Positions 24,901 to 39,900 of a DNA stretch of 64,000 nt are shown here, piece after piece. A program made the translations under genes and the position numbers. The stretch lies in contig OU612075.1 of NCBI GenBank assembly GCA_914767715.1, forward strand, positions 6,884,001 to 6,948,000, given 5' to 3'. The notes below the pieces were generated by a model, which saw nothing but the letters and a program-made list of their open reading frames with translations, was not told the DNA's origin and ran no database searches. Origin of the DNA: Membranipora membranacea. Its lineage: Eukaryota; Bryozoa; Gymnolaemata; Cheilostomatida; Membraniporidae. Position 1 is the first letter of the stretch, and each line of letters begins with the position of its first letter.

Positions 24901-27900
24901 AACACTATATTTGTACAATAATCAACAAAAGATTTTTCAACTCTATCAAAGTGATACACAAATAGTAGATGACTTACGCTACGCCAGGATTATTTCTTTC
25001 CTCCTCAATAATTTCAGCCGCTGAGAAGAGTTTTCGAGTTGAGTTGACATGAGAGACATGACATGACATGACATTTAGAGAAGAGTTGACATGGCTGCTA
25101 TACTCAAGATAATGTTACTCGCAACGAATGATGCTGCTAAACAAAACAACCCATGTCGATGCGGAAAATCAGCGAATAGAAACGTCTGATACCAGCTTAG
25201 AATCCACAAAGTGCATTATCAATTAATTGCCTGTAGATAGTTATCAGATAACGATGTTTTAGCTGTCAAATGAATTGGGTATGGAAGAAACAATCACCTC
25301 TACAGACACCATACACAATGAGGACAAGAGATTTAGTGACGCAAGATCCAGCATACTGCACAACCAAATTTCAATTATGGTTTGCAAATTAAGAGTACAG
25401 GGTAGGGGGTGTCAGCAGCGAGATGAGATTGAGATTAACAACGAGGGATCTTCCATATCTATTATTCCCAATCATTTATTATCAATGACAATAGGTGATG
25501 TAAGAGTGTCTTAGAAGTGACAAAAAGAGTACATTGTTTTATGAGTAACTCAACCAGTAAGTTTTTCTATCAAAACAAAGCATAAGGTTGAATATTATAA
25601 AAACAAATTATTAGTTAGCCATGCATAGATGGCTCATTATTGATGCACAATTCAATATGCATATCTACTTGGCCTCTTTTCAGTTGAATACTGGCTGACA
25701 CCCTGTATTTTCCTGCTGCTGATTGTCAACTGACATTGGATCAGATAGGGGGAAAAGGCTCGAGGACATATTCTCTTGAACTGCCAGGTCTTAATAAGCC
25801 CCTCAGCTTCCTCCCTCAGTAGGGTATGCAGCTCATGCCCAACGATCACCATAAAAGCGTCATTAACTTTCACTGTCTGAGTTATCAAGATGGCTTCAGT
25901 TTTTAACCAAACTGCATTTCCTCTTCTGATTTCTTCTCCGAATACCCACATAGCTTTCACCCCATCTATCTGGAACACCGCTGGAATTTCTTTCTGAAAA
26001 TACATTGATAAACATCTTAATATATTTGTACATTGCCATTCAAGCTCAAGCTCATCCAAATGTATTGACAGTGTTTAATTTAGCTATGCATCGAGATAGC
26101 AGCGTCGTGTTTGTCCGTCAGTCATTTAGCAGGCAGAAAATTTGATCTGCTAGCATATCCACGAGATTTGTCCCTCTGACCCTGCAGTGAACAACCAATT
26201 CCATCCACCCAATGCTTCTCTTGCGATTCAAAAATAGACATGGTTCGCCAGTGCACTCATGCAATTACCATCAGTCAATAATTTTACTGACAGTCAATCA
26301 AAAACTCCTTTCTATCTGGTTACCCAACTAAGCTGACATTCGGATACCTCTGAGATATAATTATAAATGTATAAATGTTATTATGAATGTATGTATGTAA
26401 GAAGAGTAAATAATGGTACGGGAGAGAATTACCCAAATAAATTAATCAAAATAAAAAGAGTGTGAATTATATATAAGACCAACCTGCCCTCTGCCAGCAT
26501 ATAAACCTTCATTGGATTTTAAATTCCGCCCATTCAATATTCACTTAACAAAAATATCCCTATATTTACTTCCACATCAAATTTTAAGGTGTTTGCAAAG
26601 TTCTAAATGAAAACATATATTAAGGATTTTTAAAAGTTTTTATTACCTGATTGATAATTTTACCAGTGTTACTATTCTTAGCCAGAGCGCTAAATTTGAA
26701 TCTGGGAATATTTTCATCCTGTAGGGTATTAGGGATATGGGTAGGTGTGAATTGCAAGTTATGAGTACCATCAGTTGGACTCGAATGGCTCTCTGTGGAT
26801 TCTGTTCTACACATTAGGAGTTACAGACAGAGATCAATTGCTTCAGGGTTTCCAATCTTGGGAAACTTGAATCAAACGGAAATGAGCAACATGTTGCAGA
26901 CTCTAGAGGTACATAGGTACAAAATGATTTGATGCACAGTTTGTTAATTATCACTCCATCATGTCCAAGGGACCAATAATACCGATATCACAGGTAATAA
27001 GTTGTATTAAAGATCAAATGTTCTGAAATGCCATACACTTTACAAGGTTCAATGCATCCTGCTTGTGTTTTACCCACTGTCTCTTGACTTGTGATGACTG
27101 CTATGATGTTTTTAAAGTTCACAGTACTAAAATTCCATGGATGACCAGATGGCAAAATACCTTCAAATCAAACCCTACCCAAAAACCATTGGTGTTTTTT
27201 TTCTATTTTTTACATGTCTGACAGCTAGATTGATCAGATGCAATCAATTGAATAAAATTCTTGGCAAATCCTTCAATTTTTCATATTCTATGTGCCATAT
27301 TTCATACAAATGCAATGTGCTACAGTGAACAAGTGGATAGCACAATGTTGTTCCGGAACGAGAAATGCACTGATTTAGGGAGGACACTGAACCTGTATCA
27401 AACAGCCAATAGTTTCCAGTCTAGAGTATTTATGAACAGTTTAAGGTTTTAACCCTCAAAATGATTCGGGCACCCCGACCGATCATTGACCGATAGACCA
27501 GCGGGTTGAAGGAAACAGGGAGACAGATTAGCATGTTCAGATTTTGCAATACCGATTTATACAAAAATGTTCAAAGCATGCTATCAATATTATATACACC
27601 CATATCATACGAGACAGGACGTGAACGATACTAATCACAATAAAAAACTTTTGTGTAAACTTACCTCTCTCATATAATTGTATATAGCTCGCTTTTCTTC
27701 TCTCGTAAGGGTTATGTCTCTTTCAATATGGAGGGGCAGTCCTTCAGATGACAGAAGAGGGGCCTCAACTCTAAGCTGGAAGCGAATAGCTGGTGGCACT
27801 GTGTGGAACTGTGAAGGTGGCTTTGGAATAGCAGTTTGCTTTAGCTGGTCAGTCTGCCTCATAACCTAAAACCAAGTGCCAACCGATGGTTCATAACACA

Positions 27901-30900
27901 GCATGATGATATTGCTTATGATAATCAGCAACAAACATTGATGTTAAACAATTATGAAAAATGCAGTTTTTATATATCGCTTAATCTGGGATGAATACGA
28001 CTCTACTAACATAACTCAAAGTCGGTCTTTGATAACAATAAACTTTCAACACGTTCTCTCAGAAGCTAACTGACCTGAGGTGCAAGCTGGTGGTTATTAA
28101 CCTTGATGTTCTTTAATGTCCTATTGTACCTTTCATAAGGGAAGCACCTGTAAATAGAACGTCATAGGCTAATCAGAGATTAATCCTGTAATATTGAAAA
28201 CGTCGGCGATGACTTATTCATGAATTCACCCCTGAACCTCCAAGAGGATGTCCACAAAGTGGCAGACTCTCAACTTCAAAAATCATATATGGTACCTAGA
28301 CTACGCGGATGACTTGGTTATTGCTATCAAAAGCACAAACATGCTATGAAGTGGCTTAATTTGCAATGTCCCTGTGGAGGACTGGTGTCTCCAAAAGGGC
28401 CTCAGTGTCAACCCTAATAAAACTGAGCTCCATCTACCGACAAGAAATAGAAGCTATAAAATGCTACCACAAACACATCACCACATTGGAAACACTATGG
28501 TTTTGTAGGTAGGCAATAGGAATGAGGCCGGGCCTCGAACCCACCCAAATTTTATAGGTCTCGCAAAGTATTACCACCCTTTATTCCTTCACGGCATTAT
28601 TGGATGGTGGGAGGCAACAACCAAAACCAACCATATTATTGATAAAATATACGGATCAGCCCTAATGTCTGCAACAAGAGCATTTTGAACTGCCCCACAT
28701 TAGCTTTAGAGATCATCCTTAACATCCTTCCTCTTGAGATTAAGGACTCGCAGTTTGCCATTAACAGCTGGTACAGTCTGATCAGAAACAAGCATATAAT
28801 AATACCCCATGCAAATCACGAAATCAACCAGTAAATCCACTCACCCATCTGATTTCATTTCACAAGTCAAAAACTGATCTTCCCAAGTGATAAAGTAAGA
28901 TTTTATACCCAGCAAAAGAGCAGTGGCTTGAGGATGAACTCGCCACTAACAAATATGAAATATGCTCCTACACTGATGTGTCATCCAATGAATTGGGGTT
29001 GGAGCCAAGGCTCTCAAGCACTCAGATGTAGCCCGAGTTACTCGGGTTTTTGGGTTCAACTCAGGGGATTTTAGAAGTTTGCCTCATATTCATCAAAGTT
29101 TGGGAATTCCTCTCGGTGTGGCCTAGTTGTATGATTATAAGGAAACAATTTTGTATTTTTATATACGAAATACATTAAACAGGATGAATTTTACAGTGAT
29201 TCTATATCAATGATCTGCTAAACAACTCTAAAAAACCAGTATCATTCATGTGTAGAGGCCTAAAATTATTGCTCGCTAGGCTTTGGTGACCGGACCCATT
29301 GAGGAGGCTAACAGAGCTCCAAAACTCTAAGCTGTTTGTGCACAGGGTGTTACACGGCTTTGAAATGCCACCTGCAACACGGTATCAGCAAAACTCAGGT
29401 TTTCGGTCCTCCCAGATTGAGAGCCCTGGTTGGAGTGGGCATATTCTCCAAGGTAAAAGATGAAGACGCTTATCTCCAAAACGCAAACCAAAATGTTTCC
29501 ATTCCACTATCTGATACATCAATTGTTTTTTCAATCTGAAATGCTTGCAATAGCCACTGCTGCTGTTATGCTTATGAAACTTGATTGTAAAAAGCTATTA
29601 TATCTTATAGCATATCAGCACTACAACCCTTCAAGATCAAGCAATAAGAACCAAGACCAAACTAGACTGTATGAAAAGGATAAGCCAACTGGCCTAAACT
29701 AACCATCTAGGCCTCATATAGGTGCTTGGACACACAGGTGTACATGGTAGTCATCTCAGCGGTTGGGGTGCCTGCGCACTAGTGAGGTTAACACTTAGCA
29801 CCTGCAGATTCGGATCACACAATGAGAACAGTCTTTTTGCGACACCTAAGAGTGAGGAATACCCAGCATAAGTACATGAAATATGTTTACAAGCAATCAC
29901 TGATGGTGTTAGTGTGAACATAATATCAGGATTTCAACTGTTTTCATTCAAACCCAAGCTAGGCCGCAGACATGCAGCAAGATCTATACAGTGTGTGAAA
30001 ACTTGGTAGAAACATAACTCATACCTGAACAGAGATTATGCATTGTATCCACTGCATGGTCATTTACTGGCTGGAAGTACGGCAGCATTAACATAGCTGT
30101 ATCTCTGAAAAGAGAATTATAACACAACATACATAAAAAAATGGGACATTGGAAAAAATTGATATTCAGAGCGGGTGAACATAATCTTAAGAGGCCAGTC
30201 GTAAATAAAGTCATGTTGTTTGACTGTCTATCTAAGAATCTGATGCTGAAACTGTTGGTACGGCAATTCCATGGGTAATGTTGAATATGTGAAATGTAAT
30301 TGGCATTTGGTAGGTTTTTATACATCTTGTAGTATGATAGTCCTGAAATGAGCTATATTTGAATAATACTAAATACATAGGTACATACTTGTAACCTGTT
30401 GTCTTAGAAATATTTTCTTGCTCAGTCTTGGTGTGGGCAGCTTATATCTCAGCGGCAACTCTGATGTGGTTCCGATGTGATCTGTCGATGCCGACTTGTT
30501 TCTTATCCACGAGAAGGTTGGCATCACAGAGTGAACAACCTGCAATTAGTGACAGTTAGTAAGCATTTGGCTGAAAATATTAATGACCTAAGCAAAACCA
30601 AAATGAAGGTAGAGATTTCTTTATACAACATTGAAATGCAATTTATGAATTTCTGTGACCTACACCTGTTTTAAAGCACTAATTCATTGAACAATTGCAA
30701 GACTGTAAGAAATGTTAATGCTCCTTCCTTGGTGATAAAGCCAAGACAAAAGACATCTTACTTTTTCACTTTACACAAACTGAATCTGACTGAGGAGAAC
30801 ATTAAAATTGATAAATTCACATAAATATGCATCAGTTTTACACCTTGTAAAAGTACAGTTATATTTAGCTAGGTAATAACCTTGTGCCGCACTGTGCCCC

Positions 30901-33900
30901 ATAAGTCCCATTGCAGCTCTTGTGGCAGGCAAATCAGACACACAGTTGAAGAGACGAACCCTGAAACTCTCTTCACCAATGGTACACTCTTGAGCTCGGA
31001 TGAGATCTTGCACCTTTGAGTATAAAAAAATTGGAAACGGTTATTGTGACTGGTTGGCTAGTTGGTTCATGGATATGAACCTGTTGTGACGAAGAATCCT
31101 TTAAATCATGTATGTCTATTTAGCGACTTTTGGGGCAAATTATTGATTGCGGTACAGATAATGGGGAATTCCCAATTCTGCAAGAGAGCGAAAACTGGAC
31201 TTTTTTTTATATCAGATAGCTGGAATCTGAGATCAGAATAATGTAGGCAATGTACACCTTGTCGGATTTTGAGAAAATTAGTCTCAACTTTTTCTTTGGT
31301 AAGGGTGCAGTTGGTTAAACAAAATGCCTCTTTCGGCCACAGTGGCCAAATTTGCCGAAGTTGTCTTGTCTTATGAGGGAGACTGAGATAGATGATAGAA
31401 TAAATCAATCGGAATACAGGTATATATGGCACCCATCATATTCAGAGTCCCCTGACCAATCTGATTAAGCGTATATTGGTAGTAGATTGTGTTTTAAGGT
31501 TTGGATATAGATCCATTTTGAGTGTATTCTTTCTAATTTTTGATTAATTTTTGCATTAAAAAAAAATGAAAATTTTAATCCGCTAATGCACCGAATTCAG
31601 GTCAGGATGACTCGTCAGCGATGTTTCTTCGGTTTAAGTGTTCTCTGAATGGACCATGACCTGTGATAGTATTTACAGCATAATACAGAAGTTGCATCAG
31701 GGGCTTTTATATTTGACCCTTGATATGTCTAGTAGTGGTTTTAGTTTTTGTACGTTTTTTTGAATGTAACCACTTTTCTTCAAAGGCGCTGTAAGCTAGT
31801 TCTTTGAAGTTTTCTTTATGACTTTTATAGGGGGATCAGGATCGAGGGTATCAAGCACACCTTCGAGGTAGGCAAGCTCAACACACCGACATTTGCCGAG
31901 GTTGAGCATGGCTGTTTTAAATTGCGCAAGTGGTGAGATTTGCAAATCAATTCTAGGCCTAGCTATCGCTCAATCCCTTGGTTGACAGAATAAAGAGGTG
32001 GGCAAATTTATCTCAATGATTTCCAGTGTCCATTGCTCAATAGGTTAGTAACTTCAAACATAGTGCATTTATTGTTTAAGTGCAAATACACCTATAGAGT
32101 TTGATCAGTGAGCTTTTGTATCGGAACAATGTGTAATATTCCAGTTGCACTAAAGAGCAATTACTCAAAATTACTAGCGAAAATTACTACATAGCAAAGG
32201 CTGTTGTAAACCACTGGTATTACATTTTAGAAGACATTGCTAGACAACAAGACTAATCAGTAAATGGAAATGTGTTTTGCTTCAGCGTAATGATCAATGA
32301 ATGATGTGTTCATGAATTGTGAACTTATAGCATATGATAATTCAAGCCTAATCTGTAGGTGGCCAGCGAGCATCTTAATTATAAAACCCCTGAAGAATGA
32401 TGTGTGCAGCTTTTTTGACTGTCAGTATTGGATTGAATTCAAGTTATCACAGTCCTAAGTACCTACCATAACTGAGAGAATCTCATTGAGTTGTCCTTTG
32501 GCAGGCTCAGAAGGTCCTGGTATACAACCTGTGTGAATGCAAAAAGCTGTCAGGATATGGAAAATACTCACGCAGACAATGTCACATGAACAGTTAGTTT
32601 TAGTGAAGAACAGGATCACTCTGCTTACCCATCAATCCTCATGTGGAAGCATTCCGTCATCATGTACACTGGGTGCATATTCAATTTAAAAAAATCATCC
32701 CTACGATGTGATTAAGTCTTACTAAAGGTTTGCCTTTTCCTCTACCTGTCACACCTGCACATCTTTGCGTAACAGGAGTTTACAGGATTGAGAGTTTACT
32801 TGGAAAACCTGACAAGAAGTAAATCTTACCAATTATGAGAATGTTTTCTTCTTCATATCTCAGGTGTCTCGGCAAATTCAGAATCGACATGTAGATAGCA
32901 CCAAAACTGTAAACACCTCGATTAAAAGGGTTAAACCAATCGATGTTGAATTGTAGTTGGAGGTTAGTATGTCCTGGCTCATTTAACCATGCCATCTGCT
33001 CAGTCCACTTCTCTCCATCATCCACATCTGTGTAATGACATCCTGAGTCACGAGTTCTCCATAAATCACACCTGAAATACAATTTAAGTTTTAGCTATTG
33101 TTTTGAATAAAAAAAACTATAATTGGTTTTACATGGAGTAGGGCCTTATAGTTTATTTCTTTTGTAAAGCCAAATTCTGAGTAGTCTGATATCATTGAAC
33201 TGTAAAGACTGCAACACCAACAACAGTTCATATGTAAACTCAAGGCTTGATATTCTCTGCCTTTTGATTTACCTCAGCAATATTTGCTCTCCAATAGAAA
33301 TCCTAAAAATATTCTTGTAGGCGCACTGCAGCAAAATTAAATAAGTTATCAGGGAGGTGAGTGAGGTGAAGAAAGAGACTTTCTGTAGTTTTTTTATAGT
33401 CGGACATTCTAAAATCACACCAGTAGTGTGGCGTGCTAATATTTCACTATCCTTATAGATACCCCAGAGAAGAAAATAAGAAAGACTCTATGAGATAGTC
33501 TAAGTTGGTGATACTGCCAATTTGAATCTTAAGAAACATCTAAATGAATATGGTGATCTGGAATCAAGTCAACATTTCACCTGCATGCCTAGTTTGGAAT
33601 ATAGGCCAGAGTTGCTATACTTATTTTGTCAGGGCCTCCCTGTTAAACAGTGTTTAAGCTTTTTAGCTTGCTGTTTCCTGTCTTCAATTTGGAGCATGGG
33701 GGGCCAACCTTTTTTTTATAAAATTAGGCCAAATTGTGCACAGAAATTTTACTCAAGACTGCATCATCATTTTCAGACATAAAATTGGAGCAGGAGTAAC
33801 AATATTGGCACTTCCTATTTTGTACAAACTTAAACATATTTATCCGTAATAAAAATTCAGCTGTACAGAAATGCTGGTTTATCTGATATTCTGAAGTGTT

Positions 33901-36900
33901 GTGATAACATGTCACCTCATGGCTTCTGAGATTTGATTTTGTACATGTCTGTATCCCTGTGTTTCATGTATATGGCAAAGAGCAGGGTGGGTGAGGGAGA
34001 GGTGCTGTTGCAAGGGAGAAATTTTAGCAAATGAATATGAAATGCGAGGCAATGTGAAACATTTTAGCCAAATGCAGGAGCACATGTACCATGAGAACAT
34101 TTTGATACAAAGCTACCTTTCTTAGTCAATTGACAGGTTTGAAAAAAATAATGCACAATTAATTCAACTTTTTGACAGACATAAGACCCCAAAAAGGCCG
34201 CACTGGCACAAAGGCCACAGTTTGCCGACAGCTGATTGATTTAATACAGAGTGCCACCAATCCTACACCAAAAAACAGTGATCCTGAAAGCAGAGGCAGT
34301 GCCTGCAATATTTCTGAACCACTCCATGGTTTATTCTACCAGCTACAGCTTATTAGAAAGGAACTAGTTATCATGACAGCAGATTGTCGGACAAGAATGT
34401 TCTTGTGATTTGTTTGTTTATTTGCCAAAACTTTGTGGTTTAAAAAAGAAGCAGTTGAAAAACAGTGATTTATATAAAAACTCTGTTCCTATGCTGCCTC
34501 TTGTAAATTAAACACAACAGTAGGTAGTTGTATGCCACTTCCTATTAATCAACATTCAACGTATCACAACAAACTGCTGAATTTTGTACAATTTTCAAAA
34601 TCAAATAAAAAACCAAATTTGCCAAATCAAGCTCTTTTGTACTGATCGAGTATCTTCACATTGCAACTCAACAGCTGTTCAAAATTATTCAGACCTAACA
34701 TCATACTGGCAAAGGCGAACTTTGACTATATCAGTAAAGCTACGATGAACTGAAACGCCACTGTCCAATCTGAAGCTAATGCATGCTTAGTACATTCTTG
34801 TCCAATACATTGAGGTACATTATGTCCGGGATGTTTGCCCAGTGAGCCCATCAACTCAACATACATACTGTTCAGACAGGTCACTAAACTAGAGTTTATC
34901 TGTATCTCCGATGTTTAGAAAATAAGATACTCACAGTTCATTGAAATTTGGTATCCTTGATATGATGTCTGTCAGGGCTCGAGATACTGGCTTGTAGGCA
35001 AACAGTTCAACTCTTGTAGGCTTTGGTGAGTTACACACACTTCCGTCATATCGGATATTCTTACATATCTCTGGAAAGCTGTTAGGATAAACCTTTTTGC
35101 ACATCGTGCAAATTGGCATTGTCATAAATCCATCAGATATGTCTAAAAACAGGAAAAATAATATTAGCAATTAAGTCATAAACAAAGTATAGCCAACACA
35201 ATAAATTGTCTAAAACGAGCTATATCAGGGGAGGAGTAAAAAAAAGTAAGATTCGTGCAGATGGAACAAACATGCCGCAATGTGATAGACACAAAAAGTA
35301 AGGGTTTATGCAGTCATTGCATATGCAGGTAAATTAATCTGACTTAGTACATTACGGTACAATTTTTTTTTTTACTAAAACTTGTCTTCAAAAGGCCCTT
35401 CTAACTCATCAGAAAAGCAAGAAAACCCAACTCATGCTCAGTTGCAATTTCATTATCCTAAAGCAATCCGTTTGTCTGCAAGTGTGCGTCTACAGTATTG
35501 ACAAAAGCTCACCAGCTGCGTTCCTTAGGCTTCTAGATGAGACAGGCACACGAGTTTTAGTGACTTCGGTAAAGAGGCGACTTGTTTCTTGTGTTGCGCG
35601 CTCCGACATATTGTGCTGCGAAGAGAGTCGAAGAATCTTTCGAGCCATCTCAGACTGCTCCAACTATAAATCACAAAAGTGAATTGTTGTTAATGACCTG
35701 TATAAGGTATGAGGGACCTTTCATGTTTTCTGCCAAACAGGGTGCAATGATTGGACCTAATTAGGTCCCATGGTTCAATTAACATGAGTTAAACCTTTCC
35801 AATCTTAACCATTTCGTATAGGTAGTCAAATTTCTTTAACAAGTGGATGATACTCTTTAGTTTTGGAATTTGTCTCAACAAACCTCATTGTGTTCCTGGT
35901 TAGCCATTTTTGGTTGCTAATGATTTGTTTTTTTTTCTAAATTTGCAGTACCTCCGCAAGTTTTCTATATCTGATGAAAACAGAGAAATGCCACAATAGA
36001 AGAAAAGTGGAAATAGGAAAATTATGATGACAATGGGCAATTACAGCAAAGCTTGGGGATGTCACTAAGCAGCGTCAACAAGAGCTTAGTATTGTTTGCG
36101 GTTATAGTTTTTGATAAAGCACAATGATGTCACAAACTAAGTGTAAGTGATATTATCGCATAAGTCAAAGCATCTGAACATGTTCTATCAAATATAAATA
36201 TCATAATAAACCTAGACAGAACTATGTATATTCAATATTGAGGCACATAATTCAAAAGATAAGAGGAAAAATATGACTGCGAAAAAAAGTTAGCACCTTT
36301 TGCCAACTCTCTCGTGGACATGAAGAGTTTTCCAAATACTCGTGGGGGGAATGGGATGAGTTGGTTGTTAATCTACGCCAGCCGCAAATATATGTGTTGA
36401 TATCTCAGGGGAAGGTTTCATAACATCATGAAAATTCTTTCATGTGGTGTAGACATCGCAAGATAATGATATGGATTTTACTGAATTTAACATTGACTAA
36501 TCAAATAACAGCTGCTTCATAAATGCAGGCATTTTACTTGTAGAATGTCTGGTTCAATTTTCAACTTAGATAAAAGGTAAACACAACGTCTTATGGTATT
36601 GCACTCATTGACTTTAGCATGACCTTGAAATTCAACTTGATGGAAATTACAATTAACAGTAGGAGTATTTAGACTGGATAGGTACACTGGATGGACAACA
36701 TTGATGATTTTGTACAGAAAACTATAAATCAGCGGCTGTATTGACAGCCAACGGGAACTTGACAAATTCATGCTTCAAGATACCTATACATGACCATGTG
36801 ACATACAGTCTCTCACCACTGCAAAGTTTATGAGAAGAGAACTAGAGTGTTTATCTATCACGTGGAATCCCTGTCAAAATCAACACCTGAACCAATGAAC

Positions 36901-39900
36901 TCCCTCGGAAGAGGGAGTTCATTGCCTGAACATATCTCTGTTATCTCTGTTATTGAATTAGGCCACTGTTTAAAAAATAAGAATGCCAGATAGTTAGTTA
37001 CATCATGAGCTCCATTTTTCCATGTTGACTTGGTTATCTATCCTTAACTGCCTGTCTCCGGGTATATGATTGCTCAATTAATATCATAACATTTTTAAGG
37101 ATATCCCTTCACTGAATAGTACATATGCAAAAATGTATTGCAGACTTGGAATATATCATTACCTGTGTAAAATTGAGCCAAAGACCTCTCTATCTCTTCC
37201 TGCTATGTCAGTTGTAGCTGTTTTTCTCTCTCCCTTTGCTGGTCCTTGTGTGAGTGATGTTTATGCTAACAGAAACCGCGGTTAAATGTTGAAAATAGTT
37301 ACAACATGATTGCCACAATGAATGTTAAGCTGATAGCTTGAGTGTCATAAACAGAGAGGTTACCCTAATTATTCCTAATTACTTAATTACCTATGTTTCA
37401 TTGTGTAGCAGTTGATAATTATCTAATAAAGTGGGGATTTGTTATTCCTTTACACGCATTCAATACACTGTCGACAATTTATCTTTTGGACCAGGAGAGA
37501 CAGGGTGTCTCTGTACCCCGACCTGTATATTGCTGTGCTTATATTGGATAACCTTATATGGTGGGTGTTCTGAGTTTGAGAATGTACATATTTATAGATT
37601 GTGTTTAAGTTGGATTATAGTCCTAACACTTCGTTGACACAACCATTTAGAGTTGGGTGCAGGGCACTAGTAACCCTGTATGTAATGAATAATGATGTTA
37701 AGTTTTTATAAGACCTACTTCAATGAGCAATAATAATTAAGATATAAATCGTATGAGCAAGCCTTACTGAATTCTCAGGTTTGTGATTTCCAAAGTTTGG
37801 CCACTATGAACTATCAACTCGAGAGTGGGCGATGTTGTCGCTGCCCTATTTAATCACTGTGTAAATCCATGACAAAAAAAATTCTGGTTGCACATGCCTA
37901 TTATCCATACATGTATCATCAACGGTGTCATAATGAATATTAAATTTGGGCCTGAAAAAGTATTTTTTGAGATCCATATATGTGGCATCTTTTTCAGACA
38001 GGTTCACACATTTAGCCCACACCAGGCAGTTCACTCACAGGTTGTCGTCTACCAGTCAGTGGAAAATCCTTCTGTGTTTCCCCATTAAAATAAGCCAAAA
38101 TCTCAACCGCAAACTCATCATCTTAAATCGTAATTAGACAGGCTGGTTCTTGACACTATAGTTCTTGCCAGCCATATTAGGTGTGTCCTGTGTCAGCTAC
38201 GTACTGTTACACCACTGGTGAGATTGTTTCATCTTTTCAGTACTAGTCAATGGTAGTGAATTCCATGGTTTACAACTAACCTGTGGAAAAACTGGAGGTG
38301 AATGGTTGACGGCTTTGAAACTGCCATTTGTAGTAGCGATTACCAAACAAGAACACTAAACCTAGAAGTCCAGAAATCCTTGATATCTGAATATAAAGAT
38401 CTGAATCTTAAAAATTTATACGAATTTTTAAAGACCTAAGAAAGTTGGCTACTGTATTACCTCCTATCAGCTTTTCCATAGGTATACGTCTGGATAAAAA
38501 AAGTCATGGTAAGTAGTCAGTACTTCTGTATATATATATATCTGTCGGATATCCTATATTTATGGTTGATAATGTTACCATGCCAATATCGAAATAAGTT
38601 CTAATGCAGATATTTTAGCTTATTTAAAACGGATTACACAGAACAGCTTTCAACTGTGGGCAAAAGAAAATACCTGCACTTCCTTATCATGGTGATACCT
38701 GCTATAATTTCTTAATGAATAGGCATGCTCAATTATAATAATTTAATATCAAGTCATTGATGCAAGCGCCAATTATGCCCACACAGACTTCATTGTGACA
38801 TAGATTTGCATCATAATTGGGTAGAACATTCAAGGGACTGCATTGTCCTCTCTATGGATTAATTTTTCCTTGGAATTAAAATAAAGCCAGGCCAGCTGGG
38901 TATTTTGGTTATGTAAGATGAAAGCTTACAGCATGTTAGACCAGAACAATACACACCACAAAAACATGCCAAATCTTTTTTTTCAAACATATTTTAACTC
39001 GAAATGAGCATAAATGCCGCAAGATTTCAGAGGAATGGATAACCGACAATTTATTGTGCCCTTGGTTAAATTGGTGATTGAATTCAGGTAGATGGTTAGT
39101 AGGAGGTGATGGCAGTAGAAGTGCAAACTGAACAGAGGGAAAGATATGACTGTCCTATCAATATCTAAGTAACGTTGTTCCATTGTGTGGTGGAACTTTT
39201 CATGAAGACAGGGGCCCGGCCGATAGAGACTTCACTAATTATTTCATTCTGTATACAAACACTGATTGTGGGGCATCAAAACATTTAGTCGTTTTGCGGT
39301 TGCGATCCGCCCTACACATTCTGATCCGTTTTCCTTTCAACACAATAAAAATTGACAACTAATTTCCATGTCCTGCTCTGGTTTGTAGTTATGAGATTTA
39401 CAAACGGCCAATCCTTGATCTTCCTGGGAACCAACTATGCAGCCTGTAGTTTGCCCATATCCAATAAAAGTTTGTGGTGGTTTATACTTAATTTGGCCCG
39501 CAAGTTCCCAGGTGCCTATGCCATGAAGCCTCCCATCCGAACTGAAGCTTTGTTGAAAAACTAAAGTTAAGTGGATTATCTCCACTCTCTGTCATTCTTT
39601 TACCTTATTGTTAGCATTAATTTTTATCGCCACCATGAAATTGGATGCATAATACAAACTTCTGGCAAGTTTGCTGGTTCTTGGTCAGTGAGACATTCCA
39701 AAACAAATGATGCGATGCTCTTTAGTAATGGTAGAAGTATCGAAGCCTTTTTCTTGTTCGCATTTAGAGAGAACACGGATTATTAATTCGGTCTGACGGA
39801 GTTCCTCTTAGAGTGAAAATATTTTATTATAGAGTGTATAGCTGACAATCGCTATCCTCTAAGATGGGATTAGTAGAAATAGCAACAATCATTCTTTTAG

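Larger units (their letters stand above)
25652..35663 (-). pseudogene. Tnp2-like (EnSpm/CACTA) transposase, broken
   Basis: Minus-strand exons: 35513-35663, 34935-35142, 32830-33071, 32467-32528, 30881-31013, 30389-30539, 30025-30104, [gap], 28075-28147, 27665-27865, [gap], 26647-26806 and 25652-25993. Phases agree within each run. Tnp2 family landmarks in order: CTMCKKVYP zinc-binding segment, LQLQFNIDWFNPFNRG (first acidic residue), IPGPSEPAKGQ, NCVSDLPATRAAMGLMGHS (second), PYFQPVNDHAVDTMHNL and FPYERYNR. A TAA at 30442-30444 interrupts the frame after IRVAAEI. The segment expected between MHNL and FPYERYN is missing; a LINE fragment lies there. The last two exons are less certain. As it stands, it cannot make a complete transposase. 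Confidence 0.75.
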
